From positions 2,294,001 through 2,358,000 of the forward strand of contig CAVTAR010000001.1 of NCBI GenBank assembly GCA_963732775.1: DNA of 64,000 bases, in the 5' to 3' direction. This document shows, in pieces, positions 10,509-22,004 of the stretch. The notes below the pieces were generated by a model. The model was not told where the DNA came from. It saw only the letters and a list, made by a program, of their open reading frames with translations, and ran no database searches. This DNA is from CAVRQM01 sp963732775 (GTDB lineage: Bacteria; Pseudomonadota; Alphaproteobacteria; Acetobacterales; Acetobacteraceae). Each line of letters opens with the position of its first letter. Position 1 is the first letter of the stretch. A program made the position numbers and the translations under genes.

Positions 10509-10811
10509 TTGCTGCTGACCCCGCGCGAGAAGGACAAGCTGCTGATCGCGACCGCGGCCATGGTGGCGCGCCGACGGCTGGAGCGCGGCGTGCGCCTCAA
10601 CCACCCCGAGGCGGTGGCGCTCATCACCGACTTCGTGGTGGAGGGAGCCCGCGACGGCCGGTCGGTGGCCGACCTGATGCGCGCCGGCGGCCTCGTGCTG
10701 ACCCGCGCGCAGGTGATGGAGGGGGTGGCCGAGATGATCCCCGACGTGCAGGTGGAGGCGACCTTCCCCGACGGCACGAAGCTCGTCACCGTGCATGAGC
10801 CGATCCGGTGA
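10509..10811 (+). CDS. ureA: Urease subunit gamma
   Basis: 100-residue small structural subunit, normal for bacterial three-subunit ureases. It begins LLTPREKDKLLIATAAMVARRR at an unusual TTG start (10509) with a GTGAGGAAA ribosome site just upstream; the family start is conserved at this residue, so no better start exists. It contains LNHPEAVALI and the C-terminal FPDGTKLVTVHEPI. Stop at 10809-10811, four bases before ureB. Confidence 0.96.
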   Translation: MLLTPREKDKLLIATAAMVARRRLERGVRLNHPEAVALITDFVVEGARDGRSVADLMRAGGLVLTRAQVMEGVAEMIPDVQVEATFPDGTKLVTVHEPIR

Positions 10812-10815
10812 TCGC

Positions 10816-11121
10816 ATGATTCCCGGCGAAGTCCTCACCGACCCCGGCGAAATCGAGTTGAATTTGGGCCTGGAGCGGACCGTGCTGCTGGTGGCCAACA
10901 CCGGCGACCGGCCGATCCAGGTCGGCAGCCATTACCATTTCGCCGAGACCAACCAGGCGCTGTTGTTCGATCGCGAGGCGGCACGGGGACAACGGCTCGA
11001 CATCGCCGCCGGCACCGCCGTGCGCTTCGAGCCGGGGCAGTCGCGCGAGGTGACGCTCATCCCGTTCCGGGGCGCGCGCCGCGTCTACGGCTTTCGCGGC
11101 GACGTGCAGGGAGCGCTCTGA
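10816..11121 (+). CDS. ureB: Urease subunit beta
   Basis: 101-residue subunit that packs against UreC in the (alpha beta gamma)3 enzyme. The ATG at 10816 gives the family N-terminus MIPGEVLTDPGEIELN. VANTGDRPIQVGSHYHFAETN and the distal FRGARRVYGFRGDVQGAL are canonical. Separate from ureA, as in most proteobacteria, not fused as in Helicobacter. Confidence 0.97.
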   Translation: MIPGEVLTDPGEIELNLGLERTVLLVANTGDRPIQVGSHYHFAETNQALLFDREAARGQRLDIAAGTAVRFEPGQSREVTLIPFRGARRVYGFRGDVQGAL

Positions 11122-11124
11122 GCC

Positions 11125-12833
<1,709 letters not shown>

Positions 12834-12834
<1 letters not shown>

Positions 12835-13310
12835 TGCGGGCCACGAGCGTTCTCGCCCCGGGGGAATGGAACCCGAAACTCGCGACCGATCGTGTGCTGA
12901 TCGACTTCGACCGGCGCCATCGCCGCCGCGTGCTCCTGACCACCGAGACCGGCGCTGAACTGCTGCTGGATTTGCCACAGGCGGTCCGGCTGCGCGACGG
13001 CGATGGATTGGTGTCGGCGGAAGGCGTCATCGTTGCCGTAGCCGCCCGGCCGGAAAAGCTGTTGGACATATACTCGCACGATCGGGCGACTCTCGTCCGA
13101 ATCGCTTGGCATCTCGGCAACCGGCATCTGCCCGTGCAATTCACGGAAGGCCATCTGCGGATCCGCGCCGACCACGTCATCGCCAAAATGGTGCGCGGCC
13201 TCGGCGGGCATGTGGCGGCGATCGAGGCGGCGTTCGATCCCGAAGCCGGCGCCTATGCCACCGAGGCTGGCCACCATCACACGCATGGCGACGATGACCA
13301 CGACCACTGA
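12834..13310 (+). CDS. ureE: Urease accessory protein UreE (nickel chaperone)
   Basis: 158-residue nickel metallochaperone. It contains the UreE N domain (RATSVLAP to VVAVAARPEKLLDIY) and the C domain with WHLGNRHLPVQF, which includes the interface His. The tail is His/Asp-rich (HHHTHGDDDHDH), a nickel reservoir seen in some UreE proteins. The ATG at 12834 overlaps the ureC stop. Confidence 0.95.
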
Positions 13311-14015
13311 GACGCTGCGCCTGCTGGCCTGGCTCTCGCCCGCGCTGCCGACCGGCGCCTTCGCGTACTCGCATGGCCTGGAGTTTGCGGTCGAGTCCGG
13401 CGACGTGCGCGACGCGGCGACGCTGCTTGCCTGGGTCGAGGACGTGCTGCGCCACGGCGCCGGATGGTCGGACGCGATCCTGCTGCGCGCGGCGCACGCG
13501 GGGGCGGACGTAGCGGAACTGGGGCGGGCGATGCAGCCGAGCGCCGAGCGGCTGGCTGAGACGACGGTGCAGGGCGGTGCGTTCCTGCGAGCGGCTTCGG
13601 CGTGGCCCCAAGCCCCTCACCCCGGCCCTCTCCCCCAAGGGGGAGAGGGAGAAGAATCTGCTCCCTCTCCCCTCGGGGAGAGGGCCGGGGTGAGGGGGCC
13701 AGCAGCACAACCGTCAGAACCGACCCTCTTCCCCGTCGCGCTCGGCACGCTCGCCGGCCGCCACGGCATTGACGTGGACGCGCTGTGCGCCGGGTTCCTG
13801 CAAGCCTTTGCCGCCAACCTGATCTCCGCCGCGGTGCGCCTCGTTCCGCTCGGCCAAAGCGACGGGCTCGCCGTGCTAGCAGCACTCGAGCCCACCGTCC
13901 TCGACATCGCCACCGCCAGCCGCATGGCCACCCTCGACGACATCGGCGGCTGCGCCTGGCGCGGCGACATCGCTTCGATGCGCCACGAGACCCAGTACAC
14001 GAGGCTGTTCCGTTC

Positions 14016-14019
<4 letters not shown>
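13285..14019 (+). CDS. ureF: Urease accessory protein UreF with in-frame repeat insertion
   Basis: UreF activates UreG's GTPase in the urease maturation complex. Canonical parts: LLAWLSPALPTGAFAYSHGLE at the start, SDAILLRAAH, LISAAVRLVPLGQSDG and a C-terminal RHETQYTRLFRS. Start at ATG 13285, or 13294 in the same frame, inside the ureE 3' end. Between about codons 110 and 140 the frame reads through an 85-bp palindromic repeat (13613-13697) that adds some 30 Pro/Gly-rich residues where the family has a short variable loop. The reading frame is kept, so the protein may still work. Its stop overlaps the ureG start. Confidence 0.93.
13613..13697. repeat. Palindromic dispersed repeat inside ureF
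   Basis: A perfect 23-bp inverted repeat has arms cccctcaccccggccctctc.. (13613-13635) and ..gagagggccggggtgagggg (13675-13697), with an inner 8-bp stem (13644-13651 with 13661-13668). This is the CCCTCTCCCC / GGGGAGAGG palindrome type found in many copies between genes of alphaproteobacteria. Here it lies within a coding sequence, in frame. Confidence 0.85.
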
Positions 14020-14642
<623 letters not shown>

Positions 14643-15405
14643 TCAGCCGCCGCGGCGCACTCCGGTCACGACGCCCGCGAACAGCGTGCGGCCGGGTGGC
14701 TCGCCCGGCTGCGCGCCCCCGACCGGCTCGAGCGTGACCATCACCACGCTGCCGTCGGGCAGCGGCGGGGCGTGCATCTGCCCGCCCTGCGGCGGCATAG
14801 AACCCAGCAGCACCGCGGCCCCGGCGCCGCGCGGCAGTGCCCAGGCCGCGAGCGAGGTGTCGGCCGCCACCGTGAGCGGATGGACCGGGCGCACCAGGAT
14901 AGGTACCATCTGCCGCCACCTCCACCCGCGCGGCCGGGTCAGTCGAACCCGGCGCGACCAGCGTGGCCACGGCGAGCGGCGACATCAGGCGCAGCGCCCG
15001 CACTTCGTAGGCGAACCCGGCCGCGCCGGCCACCAGCGCCAGCATCGCAGCCAGCCGCCACACGTCGGCATCGCGCCACAGGCGCACCAGCAGCGGGCGT
15101 CGCCTGGTCGGCTCGGGCCGCCCCCGTCGCGGCGCCGCCGGGAGTGCGCCGAGCGGCATCCGCTCACGCGGCGTCCCGAGACCGAGTTCGACCGCGAGCC
15201 CGTCCCACAAACCCGGCAGGGGCGGCGCCGGGTCGGCCAGCGCCGCCAGCGGCGCCAGACGCGCCTGCCAGCCGGCGATCGCGGCGCCCAGGGCCGCGTC
15301 GTGGCGCACGCGCCGGTCCACCAGCTCGGCATCCTCGGCTTCCAGCGTGCCGAGCACGTACTCCGACGCCAGCGCGTCACGCCCGTCATCCACCGGGTCG
15401 CTCAC
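14643..15405 (-). CDS. Anti-sigma factor, RskA/anti-sigma-K type (frameshifted)
   Basis: Membrane anti-sigma factor paired with the ECF sigma gene just upstream. The GTG start at 15405 lies 10 bases after the sigma stop. The N-terminal part has ASEYVLGTLEAEDAELVDRR, a zinc-finger-like/ASD region without the HxxxCxxC signature, then a membrane helix (VWRLAAMLALVAGAAGFAYEV). A one-base insertion near 14918 separates it from the C-terminal RskA domain, which continues as LVRPVHPLTVAADTSLAAWALPRGAGAAVLLGSMPP to the stop at 14643. Joined, the protein has normal length (about 253 residues). Confidence 0.8.
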
Positions 15406-15415
15406 CGGCCCAAAC

Positions 15416-15989
15416 TCATCGCTCGAGGCATCTGCGCACGCTCAACAAACTCCGCCGTATCGAGGACTTGACCGTGCCGAGCGGAAGTCCAAGACGTGCC
15501 GCGAGCTGGGCGTGCGAGAGTCCCTCCACGTAAGCCAGTACCGATCAGCCGCTGGCGTTGGATGTCGAGTTCGCCGATGCAGCGATGCAGGGCCGTACCC
15601 TCGGCGGTAGCCAGCAGCCGGGCCAGCGCATCGGGCGCCTCGTCGGCCGCCTCCGCCGGCTCGTGGCCCAGCGTCTCGCGCCGCCGCCGTCGCATCACCG
15701 CGAGCGCGCGATGGCGCACGACGCTGAGCAGCCACACCTCGGCACTGCCCCGCGACGGGTCGAATTGCCCGGCGTTGCGCCAGACCTCCAGGAACGCGTC
15801 GTGCAACACGTCCCGCGCCAGCGCCGGATCGCGGGTGATGCGCAGCGCCACGCCGTTCAGCCGCCGCACCTGCCCCTGATACAGCGCGCGGAACGCCACC
15901 CCGTCGCCACGCGCCGTGCGGCCCAGCAACTCGGGCAGCTCCGAGGTAGCGGCGAGGTGCATGGGTGCGGCCTGGTCCACGCCGGCCAT
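15416..15989 (-). CDS. ECF RNA polymerase sigma factor (frameshift before region 4)
   Basis: Sigma-70 family ECF factor. Region 2 is seen as VAFRALYQGQVRRLNGVALRI, DVLHDAFLEVWRNA and WLLSVVRHRALAVMRRRRR. An extra G near 15545 shifts the frame in region 4; the alternate frame reads VLAYVEGLSHAQLAARLGLPLGTVKSSIRRSLLSV, a canonical helix-turn-helix, and ends at 15416. The start ATG at 15989 faces the DUF4397 gene across 159 bases. Followed by its anti-sigma gene, so the unit is probably autoregulated and may control the divergent secreted protein (inference). Confidence 0.85.
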
Positions 15990-16148
15990 CTTACGGGGTC
16001 GGGCCGCGCACGGCCAGCACGCCGGGGTGCCGAGACGCCACCCGCATCACGGCACCGTGAATGACCCCGGTGATCCGATAGCCGCCCCGCGCTCCACGTC
16101 AAGATGCTGGTTCGCCAGCGCCTCACACGGCAACAAAGGAAATTCGGC

Positions 16149-16872
16149 ATGAACGCCCTTCTGCCCGGCCGCAGCCTCGCGGCCGCGACGCTTGCCTGCG
16201 CCCTGCTCTCCGCGGCCCCCGTCGCCTCCGCGCAGACGCCCTCCCCGCCCGCGACGGTCCGCGTCGGTACACGGCATCCCCGGTCGGGACGTTGGTCCCA
16301 CGCTCGACCCCGAACTCCCGGTGGACGTGCTCGTGGATGGCAAGCTCTGCATCCTGCGCAACTTCACCTTCCGGTCCGTCTCCAACCCGTTCTCGCTGCC
16401 GCCCGGGAGCTACGACGTGCGCGTCAGCCTCGCCAACTCCGTCTCGCCATGCGGCAATGCGCCTGTGGCGCGGACCTCCCTCACGCTCGTCGCGGGCGAG
16501 GAAGCGGCCGTGGTGGCCGCGCTGTCGCCGCTGGGCAAGCCGGTGCTCGATGCATTCGCACTCGACCTGTCGCTGTTGGCCGAGGGCCAGGGCCGGGTGA
16601 TCGTGGCCCACGCAGCGGCTGCGCCGGCGGTGACGGTGTCCGTGGATGGCAAGCGAGCCATCAGGGGGCTGGCGCCAGGCTCCGAGGCCGCGGCCGTGCT
16701 GCCGACGGGAGCCTACTCGGTCGAGGTGTTTCCGGGCGGCCAAGCCACCTCGGTGATCGGCCCGGTCACGGTGGGCGTCGGCAATCGGACGGCCACCCTG
16801 GCATTTGCGGCGGGCTCCGTCGCAAGCGGCTCGATCACGCTGGTGGTCGTCAGCGTCCCGGGCGTCTTCTGA
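16149..16872 (+). CDS. Secreted DUF4397 domain protein (one frameshift)
   Basis: The ATG at 16149 follows an AAAGGA ribosome site and encodes a Sec signal peptide (SLAAATLACALLSAAPVASAQ). A single extra base near 16275 shifts the frame; after it come two DUF4397-like repeats, VVHGIPGRDVG..PVDVLVDG and VIVAHAAAAPAVTVSVDG, each with a following Gly/Pro turn. Beta-rich periplasmic or surface protein, function unknown. Divergent from the ECF sigma/anti-sigma pair, which suggests it is a regulon member. Confidence 0.75.
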
Positions 16873-16886
16873 GCCGCCGCCCCGTT

Positions 16887-16912
16887 GCTGGCGCCGTCAA
16901 AGCGGCGCCAGC
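16887..16912. terminator. Bidirectional hairpin between convergent genes
   Basis: gctggcgccg (16887-16896) and cggcgccagc (16903-16912) form a perfect 10-bp stem with loop tcaaag, in the 48-base gap between the convergent DUF4397 and Rap1a-like genes. No strong T-run is present. Confidence 0.55.
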
Positions 16913-16920
16913 CGCGGCAA

Positions 16921-17340
16921 TTACTTCCGGCACGGAAAGGCGGCGATGGCGAACCGCATCACCCCATAGACCGCCGGCGCGTCCATGTATTGTTCGTTGT
17001 CCTGCGCCCAGGCGACGAACATCTTGCGGGCCTCGCCGCGCGTCGGCGGCGGGTTCGGCAGGCAGACTTTCCGGCCGCGCGAGTGCGGCGGGTTCTCGGC
17101 GAAGTGGTAGTCGATCACGCCCGAGCCGTAGCCCACGCACAGGCCGATGGCCCCCGGATAGCCCGGATCGGTGTCGGACGTGTTGCAGAGGTTCACGAGG
17201 TCGCGCGTGCTGCGGATGTTCAGCGCGGGTGGCGGCGCAGCCGCCGGCGCCCCGGCGGAGGCGGGGCTGGGCGACGCGGTTTGCGCCTGGGCAGTGGTGG
17301 CGAGGGCCAGCGCCACGATCGTGGGCAGGGTAGCGCGCAT
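16921..17340 (-). CDS. Rap1a/Tai-family-like secreted protein
   Basis: 139-residue protein with a signal peptide (MRATLPTIVALALATTAQAQ) and a GAGGAG ribosome site before the ATG at 17340. The mature part has paired Cys residues (LCNTSD, GLCVGY, VCLPNPP, FPC) and the pattern ending AVYGVMRFAIAAFPC, which resembles the Rap1a/Tai immunity fold (PF18602). Family members protect against type VI peptidoglycan amidases, but many relatives are chromosomal orphans. No effector gene is adjacent, so an immunity role is unproven. Confidence 0.6.
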   Translation of the reverse strand: MRATLPTIVALALATTAQAQTASPSPASAGAPAAAPPPALNIRSTRDLVNLCNTSDTDPGYPGAIGLCVGYGSGVIDYHFAENPPHSRGRKVCLPNPPPTRGEARKMFVAWAQDNEQYMDAPAVYGVMRFAIAAFPCRK

Positions 17341-17504
17341 GAAATCCTCCTCGGCCTTGCGCGGCGGCAACGTTGTGCAGCCGCCGCGGTTGCGCAGCTC
17401 GAGGGAACATCCGCCCGAGTGTGGGTCGATCGCGGAGGGGTGCACCTCGCCGGCGAAGCCCGGCTAAGCGCGCACCACACTCGGCCATTGCAGCACGCGG
17501 GCGG

Positions 17505-17966
17505 TCAGCGCGCGCCGCGCAGCGCTGCCTGAACCGCCGTGTCCAGCGCGCTCAGGAACTTCGAGCGGTCGGCCTTCGACAGCCCGCGCGGGCCGCCGGT
17601 CGCGACCCCCAGCTCGCGCAGGTGGCGCGACACCTCCCGCCCGGCGAGCGCGGCACCGATGTTGTCAGCCGTCCAGGCGTGCCCGTCCCACGCCAGCGCT
17701 CGCGCCCCACGCTCGAGGCAGCGACTGGCCAGCGGGATGTCGGTGGTGACGCACACGTCCGCCGTGGTGATGCGCTCGGCGATCCAGTCGTCGGCGGCGT
17801 CCGGCTCTGCCGAGACCGTGACCATGCGCACCCCAGCCTGCGCGGGCGGCCGGATCGGTCGCGACCCGTTGGAGACAATGTGCACGGCCAGCCGCAGCCG
17901 CTCGGCCACGCGCAGCACCTCCTCGCGCACCGGGCAGGCATCGGCATCGACGTAGATTTCCGTCAT
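17505..17966 (-). CDS. YaiI/YqxD family protein (UPF0178)
   Basis: 153-residue conserved protein of the UPF0178 family with a PIN-like/NYN-type fold. Start MTEIYVDADACPVREE at 17966; the family motifs DADACPV, SNG, DAADDWIAERI, CVTTDIPLA and GPRGLSKADRSKFL are all present. Probably cytoplasmic; predicted nuclease, activity unproven. Divergent from the P1 peptidase gene. Confidence 0.9.
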   Translation of the reverse strand: MTEIYVDADACPVREEVLRVAERLRLAVHIVSNGSRPIRPPAQAGVRMVTVSAEPDAADDWIAERITTADVCVTTDIPLASRCLERGARALAWDGHAWTADNIGAALAGREVSRHLRELGVATGGPRGLSKADRSKFLSALDTAVQAALRGAR

Positions 17967-17995
17967 GGTCGCTGGTCATAGCGCGGCGACGAGCG

Positions 17996-18985
17996 ATGCT
18001 GAACCTGCTGACCGACATTCCCGGCCTGGTCGTCGGCCACGCGACCAATCCGTCGCTCGGCTCGGGCGTGACGGCGGTGCTGTTCGAGGCGCCGGCGACG
18101 ACGGCGGTCTGCGTGCTGGGGGGCGCCCCGGGCACGCTCGAGACCGACATGCTGGCGCCTGCCAGCAGCCTCGAGCGGATCGACGCCGTGGTGTTCTCCG
18201 GCGGCTCGGCCTTCGGGCTCGACGCCGCCGCTGGGGTTCAGGCGGCGCTGCGCGAGGCCGGGCGCGGCGTGGCGTTCGCGGGGCAGCGTGTCCCGCTGGT
18301 GGCCAGCGCCATCCTGTTCGACCTCGCGGGCGCGGGTGACAAGGCGTGGGCGCGGTTCTCGCCCTATCGCGAGCTCGGGTACGAAGCCGCCTGCGACGCT
18401 CATGCGGGCACGTTCGCGCTCGGCAGCGTCGGCGCCGGCACCGGGGCCACGACGGCCACGTGGAAAGGCGGCATCGGCTCGGCGAGTGCCGTGACGGCGC
18501 ACGGACACACCGTGGCAGCGTTGCTGGCGGTCAACGCGATCGGCTCGGCCACGATCGGGGCCGGGCGGCATTTCTGGGCCGCCCCGTTCGAGCGCGACGC
18601 GGAGTTCGGCGGCCTCGGGACGCCGGTGCGGATCACCGCGGCGGACCTGGCGTATCACCCGGGGCGCCGGCCGGGGCCGGGCACCACGATCGGGCTGGTG
18701 GCGACGGACGTGGTGCTGACCCGCGGTCAGGCGTTGCGGCTCGCGATCATGGCCCATGACGGCATCGCGCGGGCGATCGTGCCGGCGCACGCGCCGCTCG
18801 ATGGCGACGCGGTCTTCGCGGCCAGCGTGGGCGGGCGGGCGCTGGGCGAGGCGGTCACCGAGTTGACGGAACTAGGGCACGTCGCGGGTTTGGTCGTGGC
18901 GCGCGCAGTGGCGCGGGGAGTGTTCGAGGCGACGAGGCTGCCGGGGGAACGTGCGCAGGCTCCGTGGCGCGATGGCCAGGGCTAG
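17996..18985 (+). CDS. P1 family peptidase (DmpA/peptidase S58 type)
   Basis: 329-residue Ntn-fold aminopeptidase family. Blocks seen: LTDIPGLVVGHATN at the N-terminus, VFSGGSAFGLDAAAGVQAAL, GSVGAGTGATTATWKGGIGSAS, LLAVNAIG, and GTTIGLVATDV, where the family is autocleaved before the nucleophile (here a Thr). Relatives hydrolyse D- or beta-aminopeptides. No signal peptide. Start at ATG 17996, 29 bases from the divergent YaiI gene. Confidence 0.88.
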   Translation: MLNLLTDIPGLVVGHATNPSLGSGVTAVLFEAPATTAVCVLGGAPGTLETDMLAPASSLERIDAVVFSGGSAFGLDAAAGVQAALREAGRGVAFAGQRVPLVASAILFDLAGAGDKAWARFSPYRELGYEAACDAHAGTFALGSVGAGTGATTATWKGGIGSASAVTAHGHTVAALLAVNAIGSATIGAGRHFWAAPFERDAEFGGLGTPVRITAADLAYHPGRRPGPGTTIGLVATDVVLTRGQALRLAIMAHDGIARAIVPAHAPLDGDAVFAASVGGRALGEAVTELTELGHVAGLVVARAVARGVFEATRLPGERAQAPWRDGQG

Positions 18986-19163
18986 CCTTCGCCTCAAGCC
19001 AGGCGACTATCGGGCGCCTTATGGCGGCTCGACATCGTTTTCGGATTTCAGGCCGCCGACCAACAGATTCCTGACTTAATTGTGATGAATACCGTTGCGC
19101 TCTCAGCCCCGCTTCGTTAAGCGTTTGCGTTGCGTTGACGAAGAGATTACCGGGGTGACGTAT

Positions 19164-21420
19164 ATGCCGAAGCCGAGCGACCCGACGCAAACGAGCCGAC
19201 GGTTTCCGATCGCGTATTGGTTGAGTATCGTGGCGTTCGCCCTGTTAACAGCCGCTCATCCGGCCCTGTCGCTCGGCGCCGAAGCAGGTCCCGCAACCGG
19301 CGGCGTGAACAGTCTCGTCACGGGACGTCCCAACGCGCCTGCCCGTCTCGGGGCGCAAGCAGACGGTCTGACCATGACGAACGCGAGCCTGGTCAGCCTG
19401 TTTTCACCCGGGATGGTCCTGCAGCAGGGAGGTGCGACCAACGTCTGGGGCATTGGCTCCGCCAGCAGCAGTTTCAGCGTCGAACTCCTCAGCCCCGATG
19501 GAGGCGTGCAATCACAGGTCTCCGCGCAATCCGATGCGAATGGCAGGTGGCAGGTAGCTCTGCCGGTCCCGGTCGGGGGGCCATACACGCTCGATGTTCT
19601 GGGCGCCTCGGCAGCGGCCCTGGCCAGCGTGACCCCGGTATACGGCGGCGAGGTCTGGCTGTGCTCAGGACAGTCGAACATGGCCAGGCAGATTTCCCTG
19701 ACCGACGTCACGATTAATACGAATCCCGACCCGCAGCTCAGTCTCTTCACCGTCGGCAGCGCGACCGCCACCAGCGTGCAGCCGGACCAGGCACATCGCT
19801 GGAGCTGGTTCAGCAATGCCAACGCTCCAGTGGCGCTCGACAATCCTGCTCCGCCGTCGGCGACGATGCCGAAGATCACCAACTTTTCCGCGCTCTGCTA
19901 TCAGTTCGGCAAGAGACTGCGCGCCCAGCTCAACATGCCGGTCGGGCTGATCGAGAGCGCTCTGGGCGGGTCCGCCATCGAGGAGTGGTTGCCGTACCGG
20001 CCGGGTCCCGCCGACGCCTCGTCCCAAGGGCGGGGTGTCGGTCGTCTATGGCGATGCCTACAACGCCATGATTGCTTGGCTGATCCCGTACACGATCGCG
20101 GGCGCGATCTGGCATCAGGGCAACGGCAACGTGAGTGGCTCGATCAGCCCCAGCCAGAGCATCAGCGGGAGCGACTACGGAGCATTCCGATATCTTTCCT
20201 TGCTGCCGATCCTGGTGAGCGAGTGGCGCAAGCTCTGGGCCGAGAATTTCGCGTTCCTTGAAGTCCAAATGGAGTCGAACGGCTGCGCGTCGAGCGACGT
20301 GTTGTACCTCTCTCCTTACGAGACAGAGCTGCGCGAGGCTCAGCGCCTGGTGACGGCCGGAACCTACGGGGCCGCCTTCGTGCCAAGCTTCGACTGGGGA
20401 GCGCTGACGACGAACGACGTGCACACTCCGGCCACCACGTACCAGGGGCGCACGATCGTCGACTACGGGAGGCTCACGGGCGCGAAGGGCTGCCGCTCGG
20501 CCCAGCCAAATCCCCTGAACCCCGTGCCGATGGCGCAAGGATATGTCCACCCGCCGTTCAAGGCCGTGGTGGGGAATCGTGCCTTCGAACTAGCGATGGG
20601 TCTCGTCTATGGTGGGCCACCCGCCACGCAGGCGCCCGACCTCGTCGTCACAAGCCTATCGGCCACCGGAGCCGTGCTGGCCGCCCACAATCTCGGGCAG
20701 GCGACATTGGGGCTGACTCCGGGCAGCGATGACCACATTATCGGGTTCGGCCTGTGCTGCGGGAGTGCGGGCCAATACCTTCCAGCGCACGGCGTCATCA
20801 ACTCGGATCGCTCTATTACCGTCACACCCGATTCTGCCGCCAATCTCGCCGGGGTCGCGCAGAACGTCCGATACGGCTGGACGAACTACATCGCGTCGCC
20901 CGCCGACATCGCTCAGCAAGTCACCGGGCCGTGGAACCTGCCCATCGCCAACCTGATGACGGATGCGGGCTTGCCAGTGCTCGGGTTCAGCTCTGACCCA
21001 TACTGGATGTCGGCCGACATTGGCCGCAGCAAGACGCGCGATCCAGCCCGCATACCGTCGGTCTACTATCAGATTGCCGGCCAAGTGACCCAGATCGCGG
21101 CGAACGACGACGGGAGCCGCGACGTCCGGGGCTGGGCGTGCGCGCAGCACCACTGGGACTCAGTCTATGTGACCCTCACGGTCGGCGCCGGGCAAAACCC
21201 CGCCGCCATCGGACCCGCCCTCGCCAATGCCGGCCCGAACGATCCGTCCATCAGCGCCGCCTGTGCCATCACCGGGTCGCCCATCGTGAACGGGTTCGAC
21301 TTCTACCTGCCGCCCTCAATGGCCGCCGGCCTGGCCGGTGCCGCCGTGAACGTAACCGCCCGCTCTCCCCAGGGTTTTGGCGATTTCCTGATATCCGGGT
21401 CCGGACAGGCGCTCCCGTAG
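19164..21420 (+). CDS. Secreted sialate O-acetylesterase-like protein (one frameshift)
   Basis: About 750-residue exported SGNH hydrolase of the SASA/sialate O-acetylesterase kind. ATG at 19164, then a signal peptide (YWLSIVAFALLTAAHPALSLG). Motifs: FSPGMVLQQ, EVWLCSGQSNMARQI with the nucleophile Ser of GQSNM, LIESALGGSAIEEWLP, and AGAIWHQGNGN (the WxQGE-like motif with Asn for Glu). A shift near 20025 splits it; the second frame carries FVPSFDWG, TNDVHTPA (Asp-x-x-His catalytic motif) and a long C-terminal beta-rich part with several Cys. It is visibly AT-richer than its neighbours, suggesting transfer. Substrate probably an acetylated polysaccharide (inference). Confidence 0.72.
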
Positions 21421-21999
21421 CTAGACCTCCGCCACCTCGATCCACTTCCTCACTGTTGGAGCGCGGTACGCCGCGAATGCCGCCAGCAGCGCCTGGCCGG
21501 AGTCTGCTGCCGGCAACATTTCCCGATGCTCGGCCCGCATGAAGCCCTCGGCGGCGGCATGGTCGAGGAACCCTGCCAAACCATCATAGAAGCCGGCGAC
21601 GTTCAGCAGCCCGCACGGCTTCTGGTGATCGCCGAGTTGCGCCCAGGTCCAGACCTCGAAAATCTCCTCCAGCGTGCCCGCCCCGCCCGGCAAGGCGATG
21701 AACGCATCGGAAAGCTCCGCCATCAGCGCCTTGCGCGCGTGCATCGAGCCCACGACGCGCAGGTCGGAGAGCCCGCTATGCCCGACCTCGCGGTCCATCA
21801 AGGCGCGCGGTAGGACGCCGATCACCTCGCCGCCCGCGGCCAGCGCCGCGTCGGCGAGCGCGCCCATCAGCCCGACCGAAGCGCCGCCGTAGACGACCCC
21901 GATGCCCTCGCGCGCCAGTAGCCGGCCGAGCGTGACGGCGGCGTCGCGGTACTCGGGGCGACGGCCGGCGTTGGAGCCACAGAAGACGCAGACGCGCAT
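21421..21999 (-). CDS. TIGR00730/LOG family Rossmann-fold protein
   Basis: 192-residue protein of the LONELY GUY family, cytokinin riboside 5'-monophosphate phosphoribohydrolases and related nucleotide hydrolases. It begins VCVFCGSNAGRRPEYRDAA and has VVYGGASVGLMGALADAAL, SMHARKALM and the signature LPGGAGTLEEIFE with catalytic Glu. It ends one base after the stop of the convergent esterase-like gene, so the two genes meet with no spacer. Confidence 0.92.
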   Translation of the reverse strand: MRVCVFCGSNAGRRPEYRDAAVTLGRLLAREGIGVVYGGASVGLMGALADAALAAGGEVIGVLPRALMDREVGHSGLSDLRVVGSMHARKALMAELSDAFIALPGGAGTLEEIFEVWTWAQLGDHQKPCGLLNVAGFYDGLAGFLDHAAAEGFMRAEHREMLPAADSGQALLAAFAAYRAPTVRKWIEVAEV

Positions 22000-22004
22000 G
22001 AAGA

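Noticed and set aside
16921..17340. Type VI secretion immunity gene
   Set aside because: Family resemblance only; no effector amidase or T6SS gene nearby, so only a Rap1a/Tai-like label is given.
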